42,500 bases of DNA, from NCBI RefSeq assembly GCF_026586795.1, contig NZ_JAPFGY010000013.1, positions 1 to 42,500 of the forward strand, given 5' to 3'. A program made the translations under genes and the position numbers. Of this stretch, positions 23,485-31,205 are shown one piece after another; position 1 is the stretch's first letter, and the number at the start of each line of letters is the position of its first letter. The notes under the pieces are model-generated. The model did not search any database. It saw nothing but the letters and a program-made list of their open reading frames with translations, and was not told where the DNA came from. Origin of the DNA: Erythrobacter sp. WG (GTDB lineage: Bacteria > Pseudomonadota > Alphaproteobacteria > Sphingomonadales > Sphingomonadaceae).

Positions 23485-24678
23485 ATGGCCCGCTCTATCA
23501 TGCTCGAACGACTCAGCCCCCAGGCGCCCGATGCGCTGCTCGCCCTGATCCGCCTCCACGCTGCCGATCCGCGGCCCGACACGATCGATCTCGGCGTCGG
23601 CGTGTATCGCACCGAGGATGGCGCGACCCCGGTGTTCGCCGCGATCAAGGCGGCCGAGCAGAAGCTTCTCGAGACACAGGACAGCAAGTCCTACCTCGGA
23701 CCCGAAGGGGACATGGGCTTCGTCAATGCGCTGATGCCCTACATCTTCGGCGCCGCCGCGCCGACCATGGGCGGGCGGGTGCAGGGGATGCAGACCCCGG
23801 GCGGCACCGGCGCGGTGCGTCTCGCGCTGGCGATGGCGGGCAAGGCCGGGGTCAGGCGCGTCCACATGGGCGTGCCGTCCTGGCCCAACCACGCGCAGAT
23901 CCTCGCCGATCTGGGCATCGAGCCCGCCCCCTTCGATCACGCGAAGCCTGACGGCACCGCCAATCTCGAGGCGGTGCTTGCCGCGATCGAAGGCGCGGGC
24001 GCGGACGAGGCGGTGCTGCTCCACGCCTGCTGCCACAACCCGACAGGCATCGACTACACCGCCGACCAGTGGGCCGCGATTGCCGAGGCTTTCTCGCGGA
24101 GCGGCACCTTCCCGATCATCGATTCCGCCTACCAGGGCCTCGGCCACGGGATGGAGGAGGACGCGGCCGGGATGCGCGCCGTCCTGGCGCAGGTGCCCGA
24201 GGCCTTCGTCGCGCACAGCTGCGACAAGAACTTCGGCCAGTACCGGGACCGGGTCGGCGCCTTCTACGTCATGGCCAAGGAGCCGGGCGATCTCGAAACC
24301 GCTTTCTCGAACGCCAATGCGCTGGCCCGCGCGGCGTGGTCGATGCCGCCCGACCACGGCGGCGCGGCGGTGCGGATCGTGCTGCGCGACGTCGATCTGA
24401 CCCGCCAGTGGCTCGCCGAGCTCGACACCATGCGCGCCCGGATGCGCGGGGTGCGCGACGCGCTCGCAGCGGCGGGCACGGCGGGGCGGATCGACCTCAC
24501 CCCGCTCGGGGCGCAGAACGGGCTGTTCTCGATGCTGCCGATCACCAAGGAGGAGGTCGCCAAGCTACGCGAGGAGCACGGCATCTACATGGCGGCCTCA
24601 GGCCGCATCAATATCGCCGGGCTGACCAAGGCGAACCTGCCCAAGTTCATCGCCGCGCTGGCGGCGGTCGCGCAGTAG
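23485..24678 (+). CDS. aromatic/aspartate-type aminotransferase (class I, PLP)
   Basis: The 397-residue product belongs to the AspC/TyrB aminotransferase branch, which transfers amino groups between aromatic amino acids or aspartate and 2-oxoglutarate. Motifs seen are IDLGVGVYRTEDGATPVF, the substrate-loop SYLGPEGDMGF, MQTPGGTGAVRLA, the PLP-ring motif HACCHNPTGID, DSAYQGLGHGME and the PLP lysine Lys248 in SCDKNFGQYRDRVG. The ATG at 23485 was chosen (MARSIMLERL); another at 23500 is possible. It is followed after 9 bp by a GNAT gene, probably in the same transcript. Substrate preference cannot be fixed from sequence. Confidence 0.9.
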   Translation: MARSIMLERLSPQAPDALLALIRLHAADPRPDTIDLGVGVYRTEDGATPVFAAIKAAEQKLLETQDSKSYLGPEGDMGFVNALMPYIFGAAAPTMGGRVQGMQTPGGTGAVRLALAMAGKAGVRRVHMGVPSWPNHAQILADLGIEPAPFDHAKPDGTANLEAVLAAIEGAGADEAVLLHACCHNPTGIDYTADQWAAIAEAFSRSGTFPIIDSAYQGLGHGMEEDAAGMRAVLAQVPEAFVAHSCDKNFGQYRDRVGAFYVMAKEPGDLETAFSNANALARAAWSMPPDHGGAAVRIVLRDVDLTRQWLAELDTMRARMRGVRDALAAAGTAGRIDLTPLGAQNGLFSMLPITKEEVAKLREEHGIYMAASGRINIAGLTKANLPKFIAALAAVAQ

Positions 24679-24687
24679 GGCACGCCG

Positions 24688-25236
24688 ATGCTCGACCGCC
24701 AGCCCGTGCTGGAGGACGAGCACGTCCGGCTGCGCCCCCTGCGTGCCGCCGACTGGGAGGCGCTGTTCGCGGTCGCCTCGGACCCGCTGGTCTGGGAGCA
24801 GCACCCCGCGCACGACCGGTGGAAGGAGGAGGTGTTCCGCCCCTTCTTCGCGGATGCGCTCGCCAACAGGGGCGCGCTGATCGCTTCGGACGCGAAGACC
24901 GGCGCGGTGATCGGCTCCTCGCGCTTTCAGGGGCTGGAGGAAGCGGACGGCGGCTCGGTCGAGATCGGCTGGACCTTCCTCGCCCGCTCGCACTGGGGCG
25001 GCACCTACAACTACGCGATGAAGCGCCTGATGCTCGCCCACGCCCTCGCCAGCGTCGCCGAGGTGCGGTTCCTCGTGGGCGCCACCAACACCCGCTCGCG
25101 CCGCGCACTGGAGAAGATTGGCGCGGTCCTCACCCAGAGGCGCGAGGACCGGGTGATGGCCGATGGGGCGGTGATCGAGCACCTCACCTACGCGATCACG
25201 CGCGAGAGCTTCGCGAGCGGGCCGCTGGCCGGCTGA
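24688..25236 (+). CDS. GNAT-family N-acetyltransferase (RimJ/RimL type)
   Basis: The 182-residue protein begins with the typical strand HVRLRPLRAADWEALFAVAS and carries GSSRFQGLEEADGGSVEIGW, the acetyl-CoA-binding region SHWGGTYNYAMKRLMLAHA (a variant of the Q/RxxGxG/A loop) and the final VGATNTRSRRALEKIGAVL, where RimJ/RimL enzymes place the conserved Asn and Arg. It should use acetyl-CoA to acetylate a protein N-terminus or small amine; the acceptor is unknown. It is coupled by position to the aminotransferase. Confidence 0.88.
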   Translation: MLDRQPVLEDEHVRLRPLRAADWEALFAVASDPLVWEQHPAHDRWKEEVFRPFFADALANRGALIASDAKTGAVIGSSRFQGLEEADGGSVEIGWTFLARSHWGGTYNYAMKRLMLAHALASVAEVRFLVGATNTRSRRALEKIGAVLTQRREDRVMADGAVIEHLTYAITRESFASGPLAG

Positions 25237-25358
25237 CGGGGCAGCGCGCCGGCCAACACGGCCCCGCACACCGGATCACAACGGGAACAAAGCGCGCTTA
25301 TTCTCCCTGCCTTGGCCCCACGATAATCCTCGCGCGAATCGCAATCGGGAGAGCCGCC

Positions 25359-25859
25359 ATGGCCAAGCGCAAATCCGCCATCGACCACCTCAACAGCGGG
25401 CGGGAGCCGCATATCGTCCACATGATCCCGCCCGGTGCGCCCGGCTTCCGCGAGGCGGCGGGGGGCGCGATGGTGGTGTCCTCGCCCGCCGAGGTCGATG
25501 CGCTGGTGCGACGGTTGCGACCAGGGGAGGTGGCGACGCTCGACACGGTGCGCGCGGCGCTCGCGCGGCGTCATGGCGTCGCGGTCGCCTGCCCGGTGTC
25601 GACCGCGATCTTCCTCAACATGGCCGCCCGCGCCGCCGAGGAGCGCCGGATCATGGGCGTGCCCGACGAAGAGCTCACTCCGTGGTGGCGGGTGCTGAAG
25701 AAAGGCGGGTTCCTCAACCCCAAGTTCCCGGGCGGCACCGCAGCCCAGCAGGCGCTGCTCGAGGCCGAGGGCGTGCGCGTCTCGCCGCTCCGGCGGCAAC
25801 CGGCAGTGTTCGACTTTGCCGAACGCGCGCCCACCGAGCCGCTCGAGGAGCGACCCTGA
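25359..25859 (+). CDS. MGMT-fold alkyltransferase-like protein (active Cys replaced)
   Basis: The 166-residue product has the winged-helix DNA-binding part of O6-alkylguanine transferases (ATLDTVRAALARRHGVAVAC, then LTPWWRVLKKGGFLNPKFPG and AAQQALLEAEGV). In active enzymes the corresponding motif is PCHRVV...; here it reads PWWRVL, so the acceptor Cys is Trp, as in alkyltransferase-like (ATL) proteins that bind damaged DNA without repairing it. The ATG at 25359 begins the Lys-rich N-terminus; a GGGAGAG ribosome-binding site precedes it. It ends 7 bp from the convergent VOC gene. Confidence 0.75.
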   Translation: MAKRKSAIDHLNSGREPHIVHMIPPGAPGFREAAGGAMVVSSPAEVDALVRRLRPGEVATLDTVRAALARRHGVAVACPVSTAIFLNMAARAAEERRIMGVPDEELTPWWRVLKKGGFLNPKFPGGTAAQQALLEAEGVRVSPLRRQPAVFDFAERAPTEPLEERP

Positions 25860-25866
25860 GCCCCAC

Positions 25867-26343
25867 TCATTCCGCCGCTTGGCTAAGGGCGATGCGGTTG
25901 CCTTCGCTGTTGGCGATCTCGGCGACGAAGCCGGCCGCGCCGATGTCCTTCTTCGGATAGAGCACGTCGCCGCCCGCAGCTTTGGCGCGGGCGATCACGG
26001 CGTCGATATCCCGGACATCGAAGTAGAGGATCGCGCCGTCCCGGGTGGGCTTGTAGACATCCCCCTTGGCGAGCGCCCCGCTCGCGCCCGGACGCCCATC
26101 GGCGCGGGGGAAGAAGGCCATGTCGTAGCCGTCGACCATCCGCCGCTCGAGCGTCACCGCGAAGACCGCCTCGTAGAAGCGGACCGCGCGGTCCAGGTCG
26201 GCGACGGGGATCTCGAAATGGACGACGGGGTTGATCGTATCGGACGGGGTCATGGCCGGGGCTCCTTCGGCGCCGGGGGCGTCGGCGGGCGCGGGCTGGC
26301 ACGCGGCGACCAGCAACGCGCCCGCGATCCCGCACGCTCGCAT
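25867..26343 (-). CDS. VOC-family (glyoxalase-like) protein with lipoprotein signal
   Basis: The 158-residue protein opens with a short hydrophobic segment and a lipobox (GALLVAAC, Cys15), then an Ala/Pro-rich spacer and one VOC unit (NPVVHFEIPVADLDRAVRFY, GDVYKPTRDGAILYFDVRD, GGDVLYPKKDIGAAGFVAEI, NSEGNRIALS). VOC proteins are usually cytoplasmic dioxygenases, glyoxalases or resistance proteins, so a lipid anchor is unusual. An internal ATG at MTPSDTINPVV would give the usual cytoplasmic form. The gene follows ribE by 4 bp. The substrate is unknown. Confidence 0.8.
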   Translation of the reverse strand: MRACGIAGALLVAACQPAPADAPGAEGAPAMTPSDTINPVVHFEIPVADLDRAVRFYEAVFAVTLERRMVDGYDMAFFPRADGRPGASGALAKGDVYKPTRDGAILYFDVRDIDAVIARAKAAGGDVLYPKKDIGAAGFVAEIANSEGNRIALSQAAE

Positions 26344-26347
26344 CGCT

Positions 26348-26971
26348 TCACCGCAGTCCGGCGAGGCTCTGCATCCGCTTCAGGTAGCGCGCCAGCACGT
26401 CGATCTCGAGGTTGACCATGTCCCCCTTGGCCAGATCGCCGAGGGTGGTCACGGCCGCGGTGTGAGGGATGATGTTGAGCAGGAAATCGCAGGTCCCGTC
26501 GGGCCGGTCGCGCACATCGTTGACGGTCAGCGAGACGCCGTTGACGGTGATCGAGCCCTTCTCGGCGATGAAGGGGCTCATCTCCGCGCGCGCCCGGATC
26601 GCGACGTGCCAGCTGTCGCCGTCGCGGGCGACCTTCACCACCTCGCCCACCGAATCGACGTGGCCGGTGACGATGTGCCCGCCGAGCTCGTCGCCCAATC
26701 GCAGCGAGGGCTCGATGTTGAGCCGCGCGCCCGCCTCCCACATCCCCGCCACGGTGCGGCTGACGGTTTCGTGGCTGCAATCGACCTCGAACCATGCGTC
26801 CCCGGCGCTGCCGCCGCGCTCGACCACGGTGAGGCACACGCCCGAGCAGGCGATCGAGGCGCCGATGTCGATCCGCGCCGGATCGAGCGGGGCCGCGATG
26901 CGCAGGCGCAGGTCGCCGCGCTGTTCGGCGGCGGCGATGGTGCCGATGGCGGTGACGATGCCGGTGAACAT
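26348..26971 (-). CDS. ribE: riboflavin synthase, alpha subunit
   Basis: The 207-residue enzyme has two tandem lumazine-binding beta-barrels, the first beginning MFTGIVTAIGTI with IACSGVCLTVV, the second with GHIVTGHVDSVGEVV and KGSITVNGVSLTVNDV. It converts two molecules of 6,7-dimethyl-8-ribityllumazine into riboflavin. The start at 26971 is fixed by the universal MFTGIV N-terminus. It lies 22 bp downstream of ribD in the same operon. No FMN riboswitch-like leader is apparent in front of the pair. Confidence 0.95.
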   Translation of the reverse strand: MFTGIVTAIGTIAAAEQRGDLRLRIAAPLDPARIDIGASIACSGVCLTVVERGGSAGDAWFEVDCSHETVSRTVAGMWEAGARLNIEPSLRLGDELGGHIVTGHVDSVGEVVKVARDGDSWHVAIRARAEMSPFIAEKGSITVNGVSLTVNDVRDRPDGTCDFLLNIIPHTAAVTTLGDLAKGDMVNLEIDVLARYLKRMQSLAGLR

Positions 26972-26993
26972 GGGCGGGGGTTCCTGAAGGGAG

Positions 26994-27941
26994 TTATCGC
27001 ATTCGCAGATAGGCTGCGAAGCTGTCGCTGCCAAGCTGGCGGCGCTGCGTAGCGGCCCAGCGGCCATGCGCCTGCGCCAGCCCCGCGAGGCGCAGCGCGC
27101 CGAGCGCCCGCTTGCCTTCGCCGATCAGAATGGGGGCGGTGTAGAGGTGGAGCTCGTCGACGAGGTCGTCCGCGAGGAAGGCGGCCGCCGTTTCGGCCCC
27201 GCCTTCGACGTAGAGGTACTGCACGCCGTCGAGGCTCGCGATCGCCGCGGGCGAGCCGAGCGTGGTCGCCCCCTCCGGGGACGGACCGCGGGTGAGCACC
27301 ACGCGCTGCGGGGAGCGGCCCTCAAGGCCCGGCAGGCGCACGTCGAGGCGCGGCGCGTCGGCGCGCCAGGTGCCGCCGCCCACCAGGATCGCGTCGTGCT
27401 GCGCGCGCTGCGCGTGGACATGGGCGCGCGCGGCCTCGCCGGTGATCCAGCGGCTGGTCCCGTCGGCGAGCGCGATGCAGCCGTCCAGCGAGGTCGCGAG
27501 CTTGAGCGTCACCCACGGGCGCCCGGCCCGCTGGCGGGTGAGGAAGCCGGCAAGACTGGCGGCCGACGCGGGATCGTCGAGCAGGCTGACGGCGATCCCG
27601 GCGTCTTCGAGCCGGGCGATGCCTGCGCCGCAGGTGCGCGGGTCGGGATCGCGCTGGCCGATGACGACACGGGCCGGGCGGGCGGCGGCGACGAGGTCCG
27701 CGCAGGCCGGCCCGCGCGCGCTCGCATGGGCGCAGGGTTCGAGCGTGACGTAGAGCGTGGCTCCGGCGAGCGCATCGGGCGCAAGGCCGGCAAGGGCGAC
27801 CGCCTCGGCATGGGGCCGCCCGCCAGCCTGCGTCCATCCGCGCGCGATCACCCGGCCCTCGCACACCACAAGCGCCGCGACACCGGGATTGGGCCGGGAA
27901 AGCGGGCGCGCGCGTATGGCGAGCCGCGCGGCGGCCGCCAT
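26994..27941 (-). CDS. ribD: bifunctional riboflavin deaminase/reductase RibD
   Basis: The 315-residue product has an N-terminal cytidine-deaminase-like domain (PLSRPNPGVAALVV; zinc ligands His in GGRPHAEAVAL and Cys in VTLEPCAHASARGPACADLV) and a C-terminal reductase domain (RPWVTLKLATSLDGCIALAD, SRWITGEAARAHVHAQRAQH, DAILVGGGTWRADAPRLDVR). It carries out the second and third steps of riboflavin synthesis. The only in-frame start near the conserved N-terminus is the ATG at 27941; homologues usually begin a few residues earlier, so a non-standard start is possible. Confidence 0.93.
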   Translation of the reverse strand: MAAAARLAIRARPLSRPNPGVAALVVCEGRVIARGWTQAGGRPHAEAVALAGLAPDALAGATLYVTLEPCAHASARGPACADLVAAARPARVVIGQRDPDPRTCGAGIARLEDAGIAVSLLDDPASAASLAGFLTRQRAGRPWVTLKLATSLDGCIALADGTSRWITGEAARAHVHAQRAQHDAILVGGGTWRADAPRLDVRLPGLEGRSPQRVVLTRGPSPEGATTLGSPAAIASLDGVQYLYVEGGAETAAAFLADDLVDELHLYTAPILIGEGKRALGALRLAGLAQAHGRWAATQRRQLGSDSFAAYLRMR

Positions 27942-27973
27942 CCAGTCGCGGTCGGTGGGGACGGCGTGCGCGG

Positions 27974-28438
27974 CTATTGCCGGGCGCCCTGCTCGGCAAG
28001 GCGGCGGGCGTTGTCCTCCAGCGCCTGCCGCTTCTTTGCCTCGGCGGCGGCGCGTTCGGCCTCGGCCTCGCGCTCCATGCTCTCGACGTCGAGCCCGGTG
28101 GCGGCGCCCAGCGCCTTGTACATCTTGCGCTTCTCGGCCTGGATGCGCGCGGCCTCGGCCTCGCGCAGGTCCTTGATCTCCTGGTTGGCGCGGTTCTCGG
28201 CCATGATCTCGGCGTCGCTGCGCCCGTCCTCCAGCGTGGTGATATACTCGATCCGGGGCCGCTCGGGCGGAGCGTAGTATTGCTGGTCGAGCGCCCAGGC
28301 GAGGATGCCGGCGACCGGCAGCACCGAGAGCGCGAGGATCGGCCAGCGATAGGGGACGGGGCGCCGGATGTAGTCCCAGAGATCGGCAAGGCCGGGAGCG
28401 GGATTGAAGCGCGACTTGGCGAGCGAGGAGCGGGGCAT
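27974..28438 (-). CDS. single-pass membrane protein with coiled coil, unknown function
   Basis: The 154-residue product has a cytoplasmic N-terminus (FNPAPGLADLWDYIRRPVPY), one membrane helix at about 34-50 (PILALSVLPVAGILAWALD) and a long charged helical tail rich in Glu, Ala, Arg and Lys that should form a coiled coil in the periplasm. I do not recognise a named family. It lies 32 bp upstream of ribD on the same strand, so it may be co-transcribed, but nothing ties it to riboflavin synthesis. Confidence 0.75.
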   Translation of the reverse strand: MPRSSLAKSRFNPAPGLADLWDYIRRPVPYRWPILALSVLPVAGILAWALDQQYYAPPERPRIEYITTLEDGRSDAEIMAENRANQEIKDLREAEAARIQAEKRKMYKALGAATGLDVESMEREAEAERAAAEAKKRQALEDNARRLAEQGARQ

Positions 28439-28549
28439 GGCGGCAATATAGGGCGCGCGGCGGCGATGGGGAAGGGCGGTGCGGCGGGGGGAGGGGCGAG
28501 GGGGGAGGGGGCGAGGGTGCGGGGCGAAAGTGCGGGGGAGGGTGAGGAG

Positions 28550-28604
28550 GGAGCCTCGCTGCGCTCGGTGCCCACCCCTTGCCCCTCCCGCAGGCGGGAG
28601 GGGG
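28550..28604. repeat. palindromic intergenic repeat (family member 1)
   Basis: The unit GGAGCCTCGCTGCGCTCGGT, a short C-rich spacer and a perfect 10-bp stem (28582-28591 with 28594-28603, AG loop) closely resemble the unit at 37762-37825. It follows a G-rich low-complexity tract (28470-28550) downstream of the YgjP-like gene and could also terminate that transcript. Confidence 0.6.
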
Positions 28605-28660
28605 ATGGCCGGTGCCAGGGACGCCTCCCCTCCGCCTGCCGGAGCGGGCGCGGTGCTGTT

Positions 28661-29395
28661 CTAGCCGAAGCTCGCGTAGAGCGAGCGACCATGTTCCTTG
28701 AGCCACCTGTCCGCCGCCGCGATCTCGCCTTCGAAGATGCGGGCGAGCAGCGCGTGGAAGGCGGGGGAATGGTCGAAGTGGACGAGGTGCGCGACTTCGT
28801 GCGCGACCACCGAGCGGCGCACGTGGTCGGGGGCCTGCACCAGGCGCCAGTTGATGCGGATGCGGCTCTTGTCCGAGCACGAGCCCCAGCGCCGCTGGGC
28901 GCGGGTAAGCGCGATCGGCACGGGGGCGAGCCCGGCGGCGGCGCAGTAGTCGTGCATATCGGCCTCGGCGAGCGCGAGCGCCTCGGCCTCGAGCCAGCGG
29001 CGTATGCGCGTCTCGATCCCCGCCTCGGGTCCGCCGATCCGCAGGGCGTCGCCCTCGCGCGCGGGGCGGCGGGGCGCGCGGGCATCCCAGGCGATCCGCA
29101 GGCTCCGGCCCCGGTAGCGCACCTCTCCCCCCGGCCCGGGCGCGGCGCGGCGGGGGAGCCGGGCGAGCTGTTCGGCGAGCCAGCCGGCCCGCGCATGGGC
29201 GAAGGCGATCGCCTCGCGCCCCTCGGCCCAGGCGGGCAGGGTGATGCGCACCTCGCTGCCGTCGGGCGCGAGTCGCAGGGTGAGGCGCCGGGCAGTCTTC
29301 ATCCGCTTGAGCACGATCGGCACCTGCCGCCCGCCAAGCTCGATTTCCGGTTCGAGCGCGTGCCGGAGCGAGGCGCCGCGCAGCCAGTCGATCAT
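28661..29395 (-). CDS. YgjP-like zinc metallopeptidase (DUF45)
   Basis: The 244-residue protein has an N-terminal beta-rich part (VPIVLKRMKTARRLTLRLAP) and a C-terminal gluzincin-type core. In the core, RRWGSCSDKSRIRINWRLV precedes the active-site helix VVAHEVAHLVHFDHSPAFHA (HExxH and the downstream His). The family is annotated as YgjP-like/SprT-like peptidases; substrates are not established. It overlaps the YcgN-like gene by an ATGA and belongs to a three-gene leftward operon with ycgN and sco. Confidence 0.88.
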   Translation of the reverse strand: MIDWLRGASLRHALEPEIELGGRQVPIVLKRMKTARRLTLRLAPDGSEVRITLPAWAEGREAIAFAHARAGWLAEQLARLPRRAAPGPGGEVRYRGRSLRIAWDARAPRRPAREGDALRIGGPEAGIETRIRRWLEAEALALAEADMHDYCAAAGLAPVPIALTRAQRRWGSCSDKSRIRINWRLVQAPDHVRRSVVAHEVAHLVHFDHSPAFHALLARIFEGEIAAADRWLKEHGRSLYASFG

Positions 29396-29874
29396 GTCCC
29401 GGCCTCCTCGCTCTCCCGATCCCAGCCGCGCCGGGGGGCGGGCCAGTGGGTGACGTGGTGCTCCATGGGGCCGGCATTTACCTCGCTCACCACCCGGCCC
29501 ACCACCGACACCCCGGCCCGGCGCACCGCATCGCGGTCGCCCGAGATCAGGTAATGCCAGCCGGGCAGCGGGCGACCCTCGTTCCTGAGGCGGTAGGCGC
29601 AGGTCGCGGGCAGCCAGCCCACCTGCTCGACGATCCGCAAGGTCAGCCGCAGGCAATCGGGGACGAAGGCCTTGCGATTGCGATAGTCCGAGCATTGCGC
29701 CGTGCGCGTGTCGAGCAGGCGGCAGGCGATGTTGGTGTCGACCACCTCGCCGGTATCCTCGTCCTCGAGCTTATGCAGGCAGCAGCGCCCGCAGCCGTCG
29801 CACAGCGCCTCCCATTCGGGCCTTGTGAGCTCGCCCAGGGGCAGCTCCCAGAAGCGCGCCCTCAGCTCACCCAT
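29392..29874 (-). CDS. YcgN/YkgJ-family cysteine-cluster protein (UPF0260)
   Basis: The 160-residue protein shows the family's cysteine cluster (CDGCGRCCLHK near residue 25, then NIACRLLD, AQCSDY and PDCLRLT), which should bind zinc or an iron-sulfur centre, and the conserved WLPATCAYRLRNEGRPLPGW. Length is normal. Its function is not established. Its start overlaps the end of the sco gene by 13 bp, and its end overlaps the peptidase gene by an ATGA. Confidence 0.9.
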   Translation of the reverse strand: MGELRARFWELPLGELTRPEWEALCDGCGRCCLHKLEDEDTGEVVDTNIACRLLDTRTAQCSDYRNRKAFVPDCLRLTLRIVEQVGWLPATCAYRLRNEGRPLPGWHYLISGDRDAVRRAGVSVVGRVVSEVNAGPMEHHVTHWPAPRRGWDRESEEAGT

Positions 29875-30482
29875 CGCTTGAGTTCCGCCGCGACCGCATC
29901 GGCGCCCTTGTCGGTCGGCAGAGTCGCGATCGGCGCGCCGTCGGGGCCGAACAGGAAGACGATGCGCGAATGGTCGACAAGGTAGCCGCCGCCCGGCTGC
30001 GCCTCGCCCTTGCCATAGGCGACGGCGAAAGCCTTGGCGGCCGCCGCGATCTGTTCGGGCGTGCCGGTCAGGCCGACCATGTCGGGCGAGAAGGCGGCGG
30101 CGAATTCGCCGACCACCTTGGGCGTGTCACGCTCGGGATCGACCGAGATGAAGATCGGCACGATCTTCTCCGCCGCTGCCGGGTCGGTCGTGCCGAGGCG
30201 CTTCAGCCCCTGCGCGATGCGCTGCACGTCGGTCGGGCAGACGTCGGGGCAGAAGGTGTAGCCGAAATAGACCACCCGGTACTTGCCCGAAAAATCGCCC
30301 CAGCGCACCGTCTGACCCTGGCTGCCGGTCAGGGTGAAGTCCCCGCCGATCCGCGCCCCGGCGAGCGGCGGCTCGGGCTTGGCCGGGGCGTCGCTCCCGC
30401 ACCCCGCCAGGACCAAGGCGGCGGCGACGGCGATCCCCAAAGCGAAGGGGCGTGCGGGCGAAGGCTTGTTGATGCGGTTCAT
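29862..30482 (-). CDS. SCO1/SenC-family copper chaperone lipoprotein
   Basis: The 206-residue product is a lipoprotein (lipobox VLAGC, Cys28) with a thioredoxin-like fold. The copper ligands are Cys78 and Cys82 (FCPDVCP) and the His in LVDHSRIVFLF. SCO proteins deliver copper to the CuA centre of cytochrome c oxidase, or act as thiol-redox proteins, at the outer face of the inner membrane. FISVDPERDTP is the usual conserved loop. It is first in its leftward operon and divergent from the ankyrin gene across 77 bp. Confidence 0.93.
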   Translation of the reverse strand: MNRINKPSPARPFALGIAVAAALVLAGCGSDAPAKPEPPLAGARIGGDFTLTGSQGQTVRWGDFSGKYRVVYFGYTFCPDVCPTDVQRIAQGLKRLGTTDPAAAEKIVPIFISVDPERDTPKVVGEFAAAFSPDMVGLTGTPEQIAAAAKAFAVAYGKGEAQPGGGYLVDHSRIVFLFGPDGAPIATLPTDKGADAVAAELKRWVS

Positions 30483-30559
30483 GCTCTGCTAACTGGCTCA
30501 CTGCGAGGGCGCATCGGCGTGTCGCTTGCGCCCTCTCACCCGGCAAGGTGTGACAGGTA

Positions 30560-31204
30560 ATGCGAAAGGATCAAACCGTGGGCCGAGTTGTTTTGCGCAA
30601 GTTAGGGACTGTCGGCGCGATTGCCAGCGCCCTTGCGCTGGCCATGCCCGCCGCCGCGCAGTTCCAGTCGGAAGGGTACAAGTTCCTCGAGGCGGTCAAG
30701 GACCGCAAGGGCGAGGATGCCACCGATATGCTCAACAAGCCGGGCAACCAGCTCATCAACAGCCGCGACATCACCAGCGGCGACACCGGCCTGCACATCG
30801 CCGTCGCCCGCAGCGACGGGCTGTGGGTGCGCTTCCTGCTCCAGCGCGGGGCCGATCCCAACATCCGCAACAAGCGCGGCATCGCCCCGCTCCAGCTCGC
30901 CACCTCGCTCGGCTTCGTCGAGGGGGTCGAGGCGCTGATCGGCGGCGGGGCCAACATCAACGTCGCCGACCAGACCGGCGAGACCCCGCTGATCGCGGCG
31001 GTCCACGCGCGCAACGTGCCGCTGGTGCGGCTGCTGCTGGCGCGCGGCGCCGATCCCGACCGCAACGACAATTCGGGCCGCTCGGCGCGCGACTACATGA
31101 AGCTGATCGGCGCGGCGAACACGCTGCTCAAGGCCGAATTCGACGCCGCCGACAAGAAGCGCGCCGAAGCGGGAACCAAGAAAGACTACGGGCCTTCGTT
31201 CTGA
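30560..31204 (+). CDS. exported ankyrin-repeat protein
   Basis: The 214-residue product has a signal peptide (KLGTVGAIASALALAMPAAA before Q) and three to four ankyrin repeats (SGDTGLHIAVARSDGLWVRF, LLQRGADPNIRNKRGIAPLQ, ALIGGGANINVADQTGETPL, LLLARGADPDRNDNSGRSAR). It is probably a periplasmic protein-protein interaction module, with a Lys-rich C-terminus. The TTG/GTG codons near the start are less likely than the ATG at 30560. It is followed by the COQ9 gene after one base, so the two are co-transcribed. Confidence 0.85.
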   Translation: MRKDQTVGRVVLRKLGTVGAIASALALAMPAAAQFQSEGYKFLEAVKDRKGEDATDMLNKPGNQLINSRDITSGDTGLHIAVARSDGLWVRFLLQRGADPNIRNKRGIAPLQLATSLGFVEGVEALIGGGANINVADQTGETPLIAAVHARNVPLVRLLLARGADPDRNDNSGRSARDYMKLIGAANTLLKAEFDAADKKRAEAGTKKDYGPSF

Positions 31205-31205
31205 C

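Noticed and set aside
27942..28438. FMN riboswitch before ribD
   Set aside because: The upstream region is the coding sequence of another gene and shows none of the conserved RFN element segments.
27977..29554. Long plus-strand open frame opposite the membrane protein, YgjP-like and YcgN genes
   Set aside because: Each minus-strand gene has clear family motifs; the plus frame has none.
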